A stretch of 64,000 nt of DNA from Fabrea salina (lineage: Eukaryota > Ciliophora > Heterotrichea > Heterotrichida > Fabreidae), in contig JALIHJ010000056.1 of NCBI GenBank assembly GCA_022984795.1, positions 111,725 through 175,724 of the forward strand, given 5' to 3'. A program made the translations under genes and the position numbers. The number at the start of each line of letters is the position of its first letter. Position 1 is the first letter of the stretch. Shown here piece by piece: positions 25,126 through 33,423 of the stretch. Below the pieces are notes generated by a model. It was not told the origin of the DNA, made no database searches, and was given only the letters and a program-made list of their open reading frames with translations.

Positions 25126-25560
25126 TTAGCTTAGAGGGTTGATGTAACTAGGCACCTGCCTGATTCTTCCTTGAGTCTGCAGGTCGTCGTTTTCTTCGTG
25201 TACTTTAAGTTGTCTTTCTAAGTTTTCGCGTTCTTTTTTCTGCCTAGCGAGGAGTAGGTTTTCATCCCTAGTGGACTCCTGCATCATGCGTTGCTTCTGC
25301 GAGAGTTCGTCTTCGAGTAGTCCTCGCATCCTGGTTATTTGCATTGTTTGGTGCGCGTATTGTTTTTCTTCGTCTTGTTCTTGTCTTTTGCGTTCTTCGT
25401 TTTGGCGCTTTTGCTCTTCGATCCATTTACGTTGGGTTTCCTGCATTGCGCGCTTGCGTTCTTGGGCATGGAGGTCTTCTCCGTCAAAGAACCTCAGTCC
25501 AGACACCCCTGTGCGGTCGTCTGGGTGACCGTGCAGCCAGGTTTCTTTAGTGCGTTTCAT
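25126..25560 (-). CDS. Short RIB43A-like ciliary microtubule protein
   Basis: 144 aa from ATG 25560 (MKRTKETWLHGHPDD), preceded by TTATAATAATT; the longer frame has no better start. The segment LRFFDGEDLHAQERKRAMQE (~24-43) matches the FxGEDL block of RIB43A proteins, which lie inside ciliary doublet protofilaments. The rest is a charged coiled coil ending VPSYINPLS. RIB43A proteins are normally ~370 aa or more, so this is either a truncated paralogue or a related short family. No in-frame continuation is visible in the decayed region upstream. Confidence 0.55.
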   Translation of the reverse strand: MKRTKETWLHGHPDDRTGVSGLRFFDGEDLHAQERKRAMQETQRKWIEEQKRQNEERKRQEQDEEKQYAHQTMQITRMRGLLEDELSQKQRMMQESTRDENLLLARQKKERENLERQLKVHEENDDLQTQGRIRQVPSYINPLS

Positions 25561-26026
25561 AATTATTATAACTGTAGAGTCTCCCGTTATTTGTTTAAAT
25601 GCGATCAAGAACTAGTTCAGTGCCATCATCAACTCCAGAAAGGCACTGCACAGCGAAGCAGCATAAGAACTTAAGGGCCCCTAACACTGAGTAACTAAGC
25701 CAAAAGAAAAGCCTAGTAACGATGTCCAGAGGCTAGACTTAAGCCTTAATTTCATGTTCCCATGAGGATGGTGGTTCTTCTTACTTAGTCTTGGCTTTAT
25801 CTTGTTGCTTTCATCAAATGGAGGCCGGTTACACTGGTTTCATCCAATTCTTTCTGTCTAAGTAAGCTACTCGCACTTAACTTGAATAGCTGGAACAGCT
25901 ATGGAACAAGTGAGCAATATTTACTCTGAACGCTAACTAACTTAAGTTAAATGAACTTCCAAATCCCAGAATTCAATTCAAAGGTTTTTAAATTTAAATC
26001 CTGTCCATGTTGAGATATAAATCTTT

Positions 26027-26075
26027 AATGTTCAGCAAGATCACAAGGAGCTTTAAAACTGCTTAGCAGTGGCTC
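26027..26075 (+). pseudogene. 5' fragment of small membrane/coiled-coil gene (copy B)
   Basis: Reads MFSKITRSFKTA then TAG, matching the start of the better preserved copy at 26,464 (MFRSIVRSFKTA), including the identical leader ATCTTTAATGTTCAG. The in-frame TAG and lack of continuation mark it as a relic. Confidence 0.6.
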
Positions 26076-26080
26076 AAGCA

Positions 26081-26116
26081 AGGAACTCCGATAACTGAAT
26101 TTAAATCGGAGTTCCT
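26081..26116. repeat. Perfect 12-bp inverted repeat (hairpin)
   Basis: AGGAACTCCGAT (26081-26092), a 12-nt spacer, then its exact complement ATCGGAGTTCCT (26105-26116). It lies in the decayed stretch; no T-run follows. Confidence 0.8.
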
Positions 26117-26118
26117 AG

Positions 26119-26415
26119 ACCACTTGCCCAGAACTCTCCCAGCAGCCTACTGAAAACTTTGATGGTGAGCTAGGGGAATTGGTTCCTAAGGCATTTAGTA
26201 CTGGAGGTGACCCTAGAGGTTACTTTTCCTCACCTTCGAAGTCAGGGTCTCATCTCCCTGTCTCTCCAGCTAGAGTTGCTGGCATCTTTTATGTCTTTGA
26301 CCAAAATCAAATCGGGCTTCCAAGGTCATACCAGGAAGTCAAGACTCTTTACAACGAAAAAAAGAACTACTTCGAGAGTCGGTTCTTGACAAGGCAAAAG
26401 CACTCTAGGCACTAG
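26119..26415 (+). other. Open frame without start codon, possible gene relic
   Basis: 98 codons open from after a TAG to TAG 26415, with no ATG. The composition is protein-like (PARVAGIFYVFDQNQIGLP, TLYNEKKNYFESRF) but I recognise no family. It lies between copies B and C of the decayed gene and could be part of a once larger gene. Confidence 0.3.
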
Positions 26416-26463
26416 TGTTACCTCAATTTCAGGAATCCAAATCCTGTGAGGTACAAATCTTTA

Positions 26464-26780
26464 ATGTTCAGAAGTATTGTGAGAAGCTTCAAAACTGCTC
26501 AAGAGTTTCTGAAGGAAGGAAGCTTGAGCTATCAAACTCTGGGGAAGGTAGCCTCAGTTGCTACAGTAGCAGGTCTACTGTACCAGCTCCAAAGCAATCT
26601 TAGGCAGGAGTTGAGGTCTGACTACCAAGAACTGAAGACTGAACTGAAGCAGCAGATCGAAAGATACAGACAAGAGGCGAGGGCGGACCAACAGAAGAAT
26701 TCAATACGAAACTGGACCAAGGACTCAGCCGGATAGAGCAGAAGGAGCAAGCAAGAGAACTCTACTCTGAACGTAACTAA
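26464..26780 (+). pseudogene. Small coiled-coil protein gene, frameshifted (copy C)
   Basis: ATG in ATCTTTAATG opens MFRSIVRSFKTAQEFL, a short amphipathic N-terminus that could be a mitochondrial signal. A hydrophobic segment follows (VASVATVAGLLYQL, ~32-45), then a Gln/Arg/Glu coiled coil. Near 26,700 the reading frame is lost. In another frame the coil continues as KLDQGLSRIEQKEQARELYSERN to TAA at about 26,780. The same …YSER ending at ~25,930 shows a second copy. A single indel would explain the break. The layout recalls CCDC90/DUF1640-type mitochondrial proteins, but this is only a resemblance. Confidence 0.55.
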
Positions 26781-26876
26781 ATCAGATTAAATTATAAGGT
26801 TTGTGGATCGGATCTTCTTCAGTTACCATGAATAAGAATTGCTTAAATACTTCCAACATTAGCTTAGTTTGTACAC

Positions 26877-27581
26877 CTAATTTAGAAGTTTGGTGCAGTG
26901 GGCCATATACCCCATGCGCAAAGTGTCTACTTCAAAGGCTTTGAATCGCAAGTAATCTAGAAACCAGCCTTTTAAGTCAACTACTTCTAAGTTGGCTTCT
27001 TGGCAGTAGTTTTTAAGTTCTTCAGGAGTCAAGAACTTACTGAACTCGTGTGTGCCTGGCTCAACTATTCCTAGAACGTTCTCAGCTGCCCAGATTCCAA
27101 CCCAGTAAGCTTCAGGGGTTCGGTTCACTGTGGATATAAACACATTGCTTTCGGCCCGTTCAGAAATGTCTTTGAGGAACTGGCCAGGGTTAAGTACGTG
27201 TTCTATGACTTCAGAGGCAATCACTAAGTCAAAAGTTCCGTTTACTTGGCTGAGTTCAATGTTTTCATACTCAACTTTGCTGCGCAGATAAGGGGGCAGG
27301 TGTGCTTTGGCGACTTCAATGGCCTCAGGAGTAGGGTCGATTCCTAGCACTCTGCCTCCTAAACGTCCCAGTCTTTCAGATATCAAGCCTCCTCCGCACC
27401 CGATGTCCAAAATTCGCATGTTCTCGAAAGGCTTAACTTCTTTTAAGTTAAGCATTTTCTTTAGGTACGAAACTCGCACATCTGTAAAGGGGTGCAAAGC
27501 GTTTTTGGGGTTCCACCACTTGTAAGTTGAAAACCTAGTGGTTTCTTTGGGGTCCACAGTACTGAATCGCCTAAATGCCAT
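26877..27581 (-). CDS. COQ3: Ubiquinone biosynthesis O-methyltransferase
   Basis: 234 aa. The N-terminus MAFRRFSTVDP is presequence-like. The body has the UbiG/COQ3 layout: WWNPKNALHPFTDVRVSYL (~22-40), the SAM-binding loop ILDIGCGGG (~48-56), the acidic motif GIDPTPEAIEVA, and SEVIEHVLNPGQFLK followed by FISTVNRTPEAYWVGI. It performs the two O-methylations of the ubiquinone ring in the mitochondrial matrix, at the inner membrane, within the CoQ synthome. It stops with TAG. TTATAAAAG lies ~10 nt before the ATG, divergent from the next gene. Confidence 0.93.
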   Translation of the reverse strand: MAFRRFSTVDPKETTRFSTYKWWNPKNALHPFTDVRVSYLKKMLNLKEVKPFENMRILDIGCGGGLISERLGRLGGRVLGIDPTPEAIEVAKAHLPPYLRSKVEYENIELSQVNGTFDLVIASEVIEHVLNPGQFLKDISERAESNVFISTVNRTPEAYWVGIWAAENVLGIVEPGTHEFSKFLTPEELKNYCQEANLEVVDLKGWFLDYLRFKAFEVDTLRMGYMAHCTKLLN

Positions 27582-27720
27582 TTTGTAACTTTTATAATGT
27601 TTTTGGGCAGTTTTAACAAAGTTTTAACGAATGAAATTTCCAGAGTTCATTTTCTTAAAAATTGTTAATTACTCTGAAATTAGGAGTTTATGGATTTTAA
27701 GCCTCATTTATAATCTAAAT

Positions 27721-28485
27721 ATGTGCAGGTTTAATGCTCAATGCAATGGACAGAGTCAAAACTGTCTGTGTTCTAAAGGCCACCCTTACGGAGCCTTCAA
27801 GCCTTGCCAAAGCCAGTGCCTTCCTTCCCCCATAAAGGAACAACCCCTACCGACCACCCTTTTCCAGGATAAATCCGAGCTTTTAATGCTGCTTTTCCAG
27901 CGACAGTCAGAGCTAATTAATGCCCTTACTTACCAATCCGCAACAATTATACAAAAACTCGACCAAATTTCCCATAACTTAAAAGGAATGGCAGCACCCA
28001 GCCAAGCCACTAACAACTGTCTTTCTGCTAAAAACTTGTTGCAGGTGATGCAGGTTCCTGATCACGAATTTGACTATTTCTTAAAACTCGAAAACGACTT
28101 TCCGAACCCCGCTTATAAAGAAAGGGCTTTCCAACTAGAGTTGAGTCTAGTTGACAAAGAAGGCAAGTATGTACATTTAGAGGAGTCCCTGATATTCAAA
28201 GCACTGCTGTACAGTGCAGAAACTTCCCCAAAACTAGTTGAAATGAATACTATAGGAGACAAAATCATCCGAGGAACAGTGGAAGTCGAAGGCAGAGGCA
28301 AAATTGTATTTCGCAAATTGGTGGTTAAAGAAGTGTCTTCCCACTTCAGAGGAGGGGTCTTTTACTTTGTGATTTGCCCTGAAGGCAATTATAAGGTCAA
28401 ACCTTTTATTTTGCCTAACTTCACAGTCAAAGCCCGGAAGGCTAACAAAGACCCAACTCCTTGCAAAAAGCCCAAGCAAGAATAA
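27721..28485 (+). CDS. Hypothetical protein with unrecognised C-terminal beta-rich domain (paralogue 1)
   Basis: 254 aa from the ATG at 27721 (MCRFNAQCNGQSQNC), preceded by TTTATAATCTAAAT. An ATG at 27631 in the same frame gives 30 extra residues but looks like leader. The N-terminus is Cys-rich (C-x-C and CQSQC). A short helical segment (~55-90) is followed by a ~140-residue domain. That domain is shared with the gene at 32614-33423: F-L-LE…NP-K-R-F-L, YSAE(T/D)-PK, G-RG, EVSSHF-GG-FYFV-CPEG and FTVKARK. I recognise no named family. The domain may be an Ig-like or other beta-sandwich binding module. Confidence 0.75.
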   Translation: MCRFNAQCNGQSQNCLCSKGHPYGAFKPCQSQCLPSPIKEQPLPTTLFQDKSELLMLLFQRQSELINALTYQSATIIQKLDQISHNLKGMAAPSQATNNCLSAKNLLQVMQVPDHEFDYFLKLENDFPNPAYKERAFQLELSLVDKEGKYVHLEESLIFKALLYSAETSPKLVEMNTIGDKIIRGTVEVEGRGKIVFRKLVVKEVSSHFRGGVFYFVICPEGNYKVKPFILPNFTVKARKANKDPTPCKKPKQE

Positions 28486-28505
28486 TAACTAAGTTTCATT
28501 TTAAA

Positions 28506-29888
28506 ATGAAAGGCAATTTGAATGGCATTGTTCTAGGCAACCCCAAAACAGGCAAGACTTGCTTGCTCCAAACTTTAAGTGGAAAAAAACCTCTGGACAA
28601 CCAGTTCGAAGTTAACTTGACTGACCCCATTTCTAAGTCAACTCTTAACTTCTTGATTGAGGAGTCTAACGAAATGCTTGATTGCTCGCACTGTGTGTGT
28701 GTGATCATCACTTACTCCATGAACAACCGAGAGTCCTTCCAGGCAGTCCAAAACAAGTGGATGCCCCAAGTTTTCAAAAAGATCAACCACGAAGCTAGCT
28801 TTGTAATGGTTCTAGGCACCCACAGTGACCTTCGCTCTGAAAAGAAAGTCAACACACAAGAAGCTGAAGAGTTTGCAGCTACCAACGGAGTGTTCCACAT
28901 GGAAGTTTCTGTTCCTTCTAAAAGGAACATTGAACTCACTCTGAAACTAATGAGGATCCGAGCCAACTACATCTTGAAAAAGCACCCAGAAGTCATGGAG
29001 GCCTTTGACTACGTCTCTACCAAAGAAGAAGCTTCTATGGAAGACAACAAGTTACTTGACTCAGAAATTGACCACCAAGTTGAGTTTGAAGACTGCGCCA
29101 CGCCTCAGTTTTCCACCAAAGACCACAAAAAAGACTTTCCTTTACAGATAAGCGACTTAAGTGCTTTAGTAAGCAAAAGAAACCGCTACTACCAAGAAAG
29201 TGACTCTAAGCTTGACAAGCACGAAGGGAACTTAAGCTTTGCAAACATAAGTGGAATCTCCAACTGTGAAGAAGACGAAGCCATCGCAGAAGACATATTC
29301 AACGAAGAACTTGACGGGGAACCCCACACAGAAAGAGAAGTCAACATAGACACTTTGGGGTCCCCTGTGTTTTGGGACCGCAAAGTGCCGCCGCTGTCTT
29401 CAATTCCTTTAAACGTGGAAAAGCAGACCCCCAGGACCCAACAAAGGAGAATCAGTTCTTCTTTTCAGTTTGAAAGCGAAAACAGCACTGAACGGTCTGG
29501 AAACGAAGCTTTGTTGCACCTAGAAATTAACCTTGGCTACGAAATCAAGCACGTTGACGTGTTCGAAGGAGACTCTGCTTTTGACCTTGCCAAAAAAGTA
29601 CTTAACAACGCATCCACTAAACAAGTCAACGAACTCACTCAACTAATACAAGAAAAAGTCAGCAACTACTGCGAAGAGATCAAAAAAGTCCAGCGCAAAA
29701 AGAAAGCCCTTTACAAAGTCAAAGTTAACCTAGGAAACAAGTCTGCAGAAGTAGTAGTTAGAAAAGGCGACAAGCCCAGTGACCTTGCAAAGAAGTTTGC
29801 AAAGGAAAACAACTTAACCAAAGACTTAGAAAAAGAAGTACTTAAAATGCTGCTGTCGGCTGAAGACTCCCGCAAAACCAAATGTTAA
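28506..29888 (+). CDS. Atypical Rab-like small GTPase with duplicated C-terminal domain
   Basis: 460 aa from ATG 28506 (MKGNLNGIVLGNPKTGKTC), 20 nt after the previous stop. The P-loop GNPKTGKT (~11-18) is intact. The switch-II DxxG is missing, and the guanine-specificity motif reads GTHSDL instead of NKxD, so GTP binding or hydrolysis may be altered. After a low-complexity acidic middle (~180-340) come two similar ~60-residue units. Both pair a beta-strand with a GD-x-DLAKK helix (EGDSAFDLAKKVL and KGDKPSDLAKKFA), resembling a ubiquitin-like or PFU-type repeat. It ends KCC-less (KTKC), with a single Cys that could be prenylated only atypically. Confidence 0.7.
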   Translation: MKGNLNGIVLGNPKTGKTCLLQTLSGKKPLDNQFEVNLTDPISKSTLNFLIEESNEMLDCSHCVCVIITYSMNNRESFQAVQNKWMPQVFKKINHEASFVMVLGTHSDLRSEKKVNTQEAEEFAATNGVFHMEVSVPSKRNIELTLKLMRIRANYILKKHPEVMEAFDYVSTKEEASMEDNKLLDSEIDHQVEFEDCATPQFSTKDHKKDFPLQISDLSALVSKRNRYYQESDSKLDKHEGNLSFANISGISNCEEDEAIAEDIFNEELDGEPHTEREVNIDTLGSPVFWDRKVPPLSSIPLNVEKQTPRTQQRRISSSFQFESENSTERSGNEALLHLEINLGYEIKHVDVFEGDSAFDLAKKVLNNASTKQVNELTQLIQEKVSNYCEEIKKVQRKKKALYKVKVNLGNKSAEVVVRKGDKPSDLAKKFAKENNLTKDLEKEVLKMLLSAEDSRKTKC

Positions 29889-29903
29889 TTTAACTGTAAT
29901 ATT

Positions 29904-31061
29904 ATGGAAAAGTCACCAAAGTTTGCAGTCAAGCAAAGCTATGTAGGGGAAATTAATGAACTCAACCTCTCAGTGTTGGACTCCAAAGAACTAAGGAACA
30001 ACCCTGAATTTTTAAGCCTAAAAGCAGAACTGGAGTTTTTTTATCACGAAAAAACACTGCCTGTTTCTGAGCACACATTGCACGCAGACAAGTCTGAACG
30101 TTGGAAAAACAGATTGTATAGCTCTTTGTTCAATCTACTCAAAGAAGTCGTGTACACTAAGAAACCCGAAGACCAACTCAACTTACTAGCCAAAGTACAG
30201 AGGTGGTTCTACGAAAGGTCTATGCCCAGGAAGCTTATTGAGAAGTCGCCTAGCTCGAATTCCTCTGTCTTGAAGAAGCCAGATACTTCCATTTGCGAGA
30301 CCCGAGCAGACTCACGCATGACGTACACGCCTCCACCTATCAAGAAACCTACTAAGACTTCTCCAATTCCATATGTGCTCAGAGACACTTCTCCTATTCG
30401 TTGTAGTTACGAAGAAGTTAAAGGTCAGTTAGAAACCAAGTTTGTTGAAAACAGAAAAAAGAAACTCTTAGAACTCAAACAAGCAGAAGCCCGGACTAAA
30501 GTTCTTCAGGACTGGAGAACCCACAAGTCCAAGTTCATTGAAGAAAGCGGAAAAAGAAGTGACATAGCCCACATCAAATTTGAAATAGATGAGCTAGATG
30601 AACAAGACCCGCCTAGCAGTTCATTCTTCGATATGAGGAAAAAACTCAGCATAGACTCTAACTCAAGCGAGCCAAAATCCTATAAAATTGAAAAAATACT
30701 TAAAAACAACTCTTCACTCATCCAAGTAGACACTTCATTTGACGGAACTAAAAAAGCACCTAAAAACTCACTGTCACCTTTCACTCAGAAAAAGCAAACA
30801 GAACTTCCAGCAATCCACAAAGAAAACTTCAAAGCTCAGTTTGAAGAAGTTGAAGCTTTAAAAAACAAACTAGCTTCTAAAGAAGTGAACTGCTCCCTGC
30901 AAGACTTGTCGTTTGCAACAGTCTTTGCAGAAGCAGACGTTTCAAAGAGCTACTCGTTTCCTAAAGGAGGAGAGATGCTTTTGGAAAACCCTTTTATAAG
31001 CTTGTCTAAGAAAAAAGGCAAAAAAGGCAAGAAGAAGAAGAAGGGCAAAAAGAAGAAGTAA
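29904..31061 (+). CDS. Hypothetical Lys-rich protein, 385 aa
   Basis: Not recognised. Start in GTAATATT-ATG, 15 nt after the GTPase gene. An N-terminal helical region (1-125) precedes a Pro/Ser/Thr-rich stretch (TYTPPPIKKPTKTSPIPYV, ~140-160) and a charged coil (~170-215). Another disordered stretch follows, ending in an almost pure Lys/Gly tail (~370-385). The tail resembles nucleolar, microtubule-binding or RNA-binding extensions. There is no signal peptide or membrane segment. It converges on the enoyl-CoA hydratase gene with 4 nt between stops. Confidence 0.75.
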   Translation: MEKSPKFAVKQSYVGEINELNLSVLDSKELRNNPEFLSLKAELEFFYHEKTLPVSEHTLHADKSERWKNRLYSSLFNLLKEVVYTKKPEDQLNLLAKVQRWFYERSMPRKLIEKSPSSNSSVLKKPDTSICETRADSRMTYTPPPIKKPTKTSPIPYVLRDTSPIRCSYEEVKGQLETKFVENRKKKLLELKQAEARTKVLQDWRTHKSKFIEESGKRSDIAHIKFEIDELDEQDPPSSSFFDMRKKLSIDSNSSEPKSYKIEKILKNNSSLIQVDTSFDGTKKAPKNSLSPFTQKKQTELPAIHKENFKAQFEEVEALKNKLASKEVNCSLQDLSFATVFAEADVSKSYSFPKGGEMLLENPFISLSKKKGKKGKKKKKGKKKK

Positions 31062-31065
31062 CTGC

Positions 31066-31851
31066 TTAATTAATGAACTTTGGAGTCCTTTTTTCTAGAA
31101 AGGCATTCATTCCTTCTTTTCTGTCTGGAAACCCAAAACTCATGTAAAACAGCTTTTTTTCGTAGTTAAGTGCTTCTGTTAACGGAGCTTCAAACGAGTA
31201 GTTAATGCAGTCTTTGGCCATCATTACTGCTGGAAGGGACATTTGGCTGATCTTCTCTGCTAAGTTTATGGCTGTAGTTAGGGTGTCTTCTACAGCAACT
31301 ACTTTTGAAACCAGTCCAGCTTCCAAAGCTTCCTGTGCAGTCATCTGCTTTGTGCTCAGTATCATGTCCATAGCTTTGTACTTGCCTATAATTCTAGGCA
31401 ACAACTGAGACCCACCTACTCCTACTATAGCTGCAATCTTCATTTCTGGGTGGCCGAACTTAGCGTTTTCCCCAGCCACTAAAATATCGCACCTCAAAGC
31501 TACCTGGCATCCACCTCCAAGTGCCCAGCCGTTAACTACTCCAATCACTGGTTTTCTTACTTGAGTGATGTAGTCGAAGTTGCTTACAATGTTAGCTTTG
31601 TAAGCTGAAGCAGAGTTGTAAGGCAGGTACTCAGTAATGCTGCCTCCTGAGGCAAACACTTCATTGTTGCCTGTAAGTACCAAGCAACTAACTTGAGGGT
31701 CCTGGTCTGCTTTTTGGAGTTCTGAATTTAGTTCAGAAAGTACTTCGCCACTTAGTGCGTTTTTCTGTTTGGGGTTGTTTATTTGGAGTACCTTGGTTTT
31801 GTTGTGGAGTTGTTTGTTGATGAAACTAAAGCTTCTTTTAATAGCTTTCAT
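31066..31851 (-). CDS. Enoyl-CoA hydratase/isomerase family protein (ECHS1-like)
   Basis: 261 aa. The N-terminus MKAIKRSFSFINKQLHN suits a mitochondrial presequence. The crotonase core is clear: LVLTGNNEVFASGGSI (~58-73), the oxyanion-hole segment NGWALGGGCQVALRCD (~107-122) and FGHPEMKIAAIVGVGGSQLL (~130-149). In short-chain hydratase the two catalytic glutamates lie in GGGCE and QPE. Here the second is kept (HPE), but the first is Gln (GGGCQ). It may therefore be a poor hydratase, or an isomerase or other crotonase-fold enzyme. The role is probably fatty-acid or branched-chain catabolism in mitochondria. Confidence 0.88.
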   Translation of the reverse strand: MKAIKRSFSFINKQLHNKTKVLQINNPKQKNALSGEVLSELNSELQKADQDPQVSCLVLTGNNEVFASGGSITEYLPYNSASAYKANIVSNFDYITQVRKPVIGVVNGWALGGGCQVALRCDILVAGENAKFGHPEMKIAAIVGVGGSQLLPRIIGKYKAMDMILSTKQMTAQEALEAGLVSKVVAVEDTLTTAINLAEKISQMSLPAVMMAKDCINYSFEAPLTEALNYEKKLFYMSFGFPDRKEGMNAFLEKRTPKFIN

Positions 31852-31857
31852 GGTTAA

Positions 31858-32595
31858 TTAAATAATGTTGCAAGCATTGCAAGACTTGTTTTGGAAAGGG
31901 TCTTCTTGTCTTTTACTTGTGTTTATTACACTGATAGCTAAACTAGGCCTGCCTTCGTTTTGGAAAGCTTGGATCAGTTGGGTTTTAAAGCGTTCTTTGA
32001 TAGAAAGGTAGCACTTAGAACAAGTTGCTGTGCGGAGTTTGGACACTAGCACATACTTTTTCATTTTGGAGTTTTGTGTTTCTAGTTCTTTAGTTAGTTC
32101 AGACTCTTCTTGTTGTAGTTTGTTTATTTCTTGTTTTTGGAACTTAATGTCAGTGTTGAGGTCCCATAACTTTGCTTCTTTGGTTTTTAAGTAGTTAACT
32201 GAACTTTCATAAGCAAGTTTTTGGGTTTCTATTTGTGAGTTAGTAGAAGCAATTTGGTTTTTTTCGGACTCTATTTTTTCAGTGAGTTCATTGAGTCTTT
32301 CTTGGTGGAGTTGGTAGTTTACTTGCTTTTGGGTTTCTAGTCGTTTGATGTTAGCTTTTTGTTTGTTGAGTTTTTTTGTGTAGTAGTCTTTGGCTTTAAC
32401 TAACTTGTCGAGCTCAGTTTTAAGTTGCTTAAGTTGGGCTTGATAGTCTTCAGAAACCTTTTTGCTGAGTGAACAAGCTGAACAAAAAGACTCGGCCTGG
32501 TCTAGTTTCTTTTTGCAGTTTTTGCAGGTTTTTTCAGCTGATTTCAACTCTTTTGAAAACAAGTCGTCTGAGAATTGCTTCTCCACTGCTTCCAT
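31858..32595 (-). CDS. Coiled-coil protein with terminal Cys pairs
   Basis: 245 aa, 6 nt upstream of the hydratase gene on the same strand. Residues 24-43 carry two CxxC pairs (CKNCKKKL…CSAC), consistent with a small zinc ribbon. A long coiled coil spans ~45-185. Another CSKC occurs near 197, and the protein ends SCNACNII. A C-terminal Cys motif of the form CxxC-x3 is not a CaaX box. I recognise no family; zinc-ribbon plus coiled-coil adaptors are common in ciliates. The downstream spacer to the next gene is 18 nt. Confidence 0.75.
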   Translation of the reverse strand: MEAVEKQFSDDLFSKELKSAEKTCKNCKKKLDQAESFCSACSLSKKVSEDYQAQLKQLKTELDKLVKAKDYYTKKLNKQKANIKRLETQKQVNYQLHQERLNELTEKIESEKNQIASTNSQIETQKLAYESSVNYLKTKEAKLWDLNTDIKFQKQEINKLQQEESELTKELETQNSKMKKYVLVSKLRTATCSKCYLSIKERFKTQLIQAFQNEGRPSLAISVINTSKRQEDPFQNKSCNACNII

Positions 32596-32613
32596 TATTT
32601 ACTAGTTTAATAG

Positions 32614-33423
32614 TTAGCTTTCAGATTCGCTTTGAGAAGAACAACTAAGTGCATCTGAGGGCTGGGGCATTATATCCCTGACCTTGCCTTTTTCGCGCCA
32701 CCTTTTGCAAGTAGTTTCTTTGGCTTTGACTACCAAGTGCTTGACTACTAAGGGCTGGATTCCGTAGCTAGAGCTTTTGATATAGTCACTCTCTGTGGTT
32801 GGGACCACTACTAAAAACACCCAGCCGTTCAAAAAGTGGGAAGTGACTTCGTTAAGTTGGATTTTGAAGTTGGCAGTGTGCCTGTTTTCCTTAGTGTTGA
32901 AAGCAAGGATTGAAGTGCTTTGGCCTCTTAAAATGCCTAGTCCGTTCATGTTATGGGATATCTCTTTGGGAGGGTCCTCTGCAGTGTAAATCTTCACTTC
33001 GAGTCTGAGCTTTTCTTCTCTGGGAAAAACGCGGCTGCTCAAAGGCATGAGTTGGACTTTAAGTCCAAAGTACCTTCCTTTGCATATGGGGTTGGGAATC
33101 CCGCCTTTGAGTTCTAGCGAGAACATGAATTCTTGGGTGTCTGGACAAATTAAATGTAGGAGCGTTTGCTTGGAAGGAATTTTAAGGGAAGTGTGCTCAG
33201 AGTTAACGTTGCCTTGAATTTTGTCGATTTCTTGCCTGATTTCAATTAGTTTTTCTTGGAGTTGTTTGTTCTGGTCGATGATTCTAGTCATCAGCTCCCC
33301 TTGGAGTTTAAGTGCTTGGAACATTTTTTGGCTCAGTAAGTTGGACTGGTTCATTTGGCTTGCGTAGGCCATTCCTTGGTAGTAAAAGTCTTCGGTTTTT
33401 GGGTAGTTATAGGGAAATGACAT
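32614..33423 (-). CDS. Hypothetical protein with unrecognised C-terminal beta-rich domain (paralogue 2)
   Basis: 269 aa. A helical N-terminal part (~20-75, NKQLQEKLIEIRQEIDKIQ) precedes a ~150-residue domain. This domain corresponds motif for motif to the C-terminus of the gene at 27721: LICPDTQEFMFSLELKGG then NP-CKGRYFGL, IYTAEDPPKEIS, GILRGQ, and EVTSHFLNGWVFLVVVPT, then VVKHLVVKAK. The Cys-rich N-terminus of paralogue 1 is absent. It ends in a Ser-rich tail. The two genes lie ~5 kb apart in opposite orientation. Function is unknown; the shared core suggests a binding domain with variable N-termini. Confidence 0.75.
   Translation of the reverse strand: MSFPYNYPKTEDFYYQGMAYASQMNQSNLLSQKMFQALKLQGELMTRIIDQNKQLQEKLIEIRQEIDKIQGNVNSEHTSLKIPSKQTLLHLICPDTQEFMFSLELKGGIPNPICKGRYFGLKVQLMPLSSRVFPREEKLRLEVKIYTAEDPPKEISHNMNGLGILRGQSTSILAFNTKENRHTANFKIQLNEVTSHFLNGWVFLVVVPTTESDYIKSSSYGIQPLVVKHLVVKAKETTCKRWREKGKVRDIMPQPSDALSCSSQSESES

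Larger units (their letters stand above)
25600..26876. other. Gene-poor 1.3-kb stretch with decayed tandem gene copies
   Basis: No intact conserved gene is seen. The stretch contains fragments of the same small gene: an end piece near 25,905-25,937 (…YSER then stop), a start piece near 26,027 and a nearly complete copy at 26,464-26,780. It also contains an inverted repeat at 26,081-26,116 and an open frame of unknown origin ending at 26,415. A 15-nt GTTC…ACTTAG segment at 25,774-25,788 resembles an intron but has a non-consensus 5' end. Confidence 0.5.

Noticed and set aside
25774-25788. 15-nt intron GTTCTTCTTACTTAG in the decayed stretch
   Set aside because: The 3' end fits but the GTTC start does not match the four well-supported introns, and no coding frame is joined.
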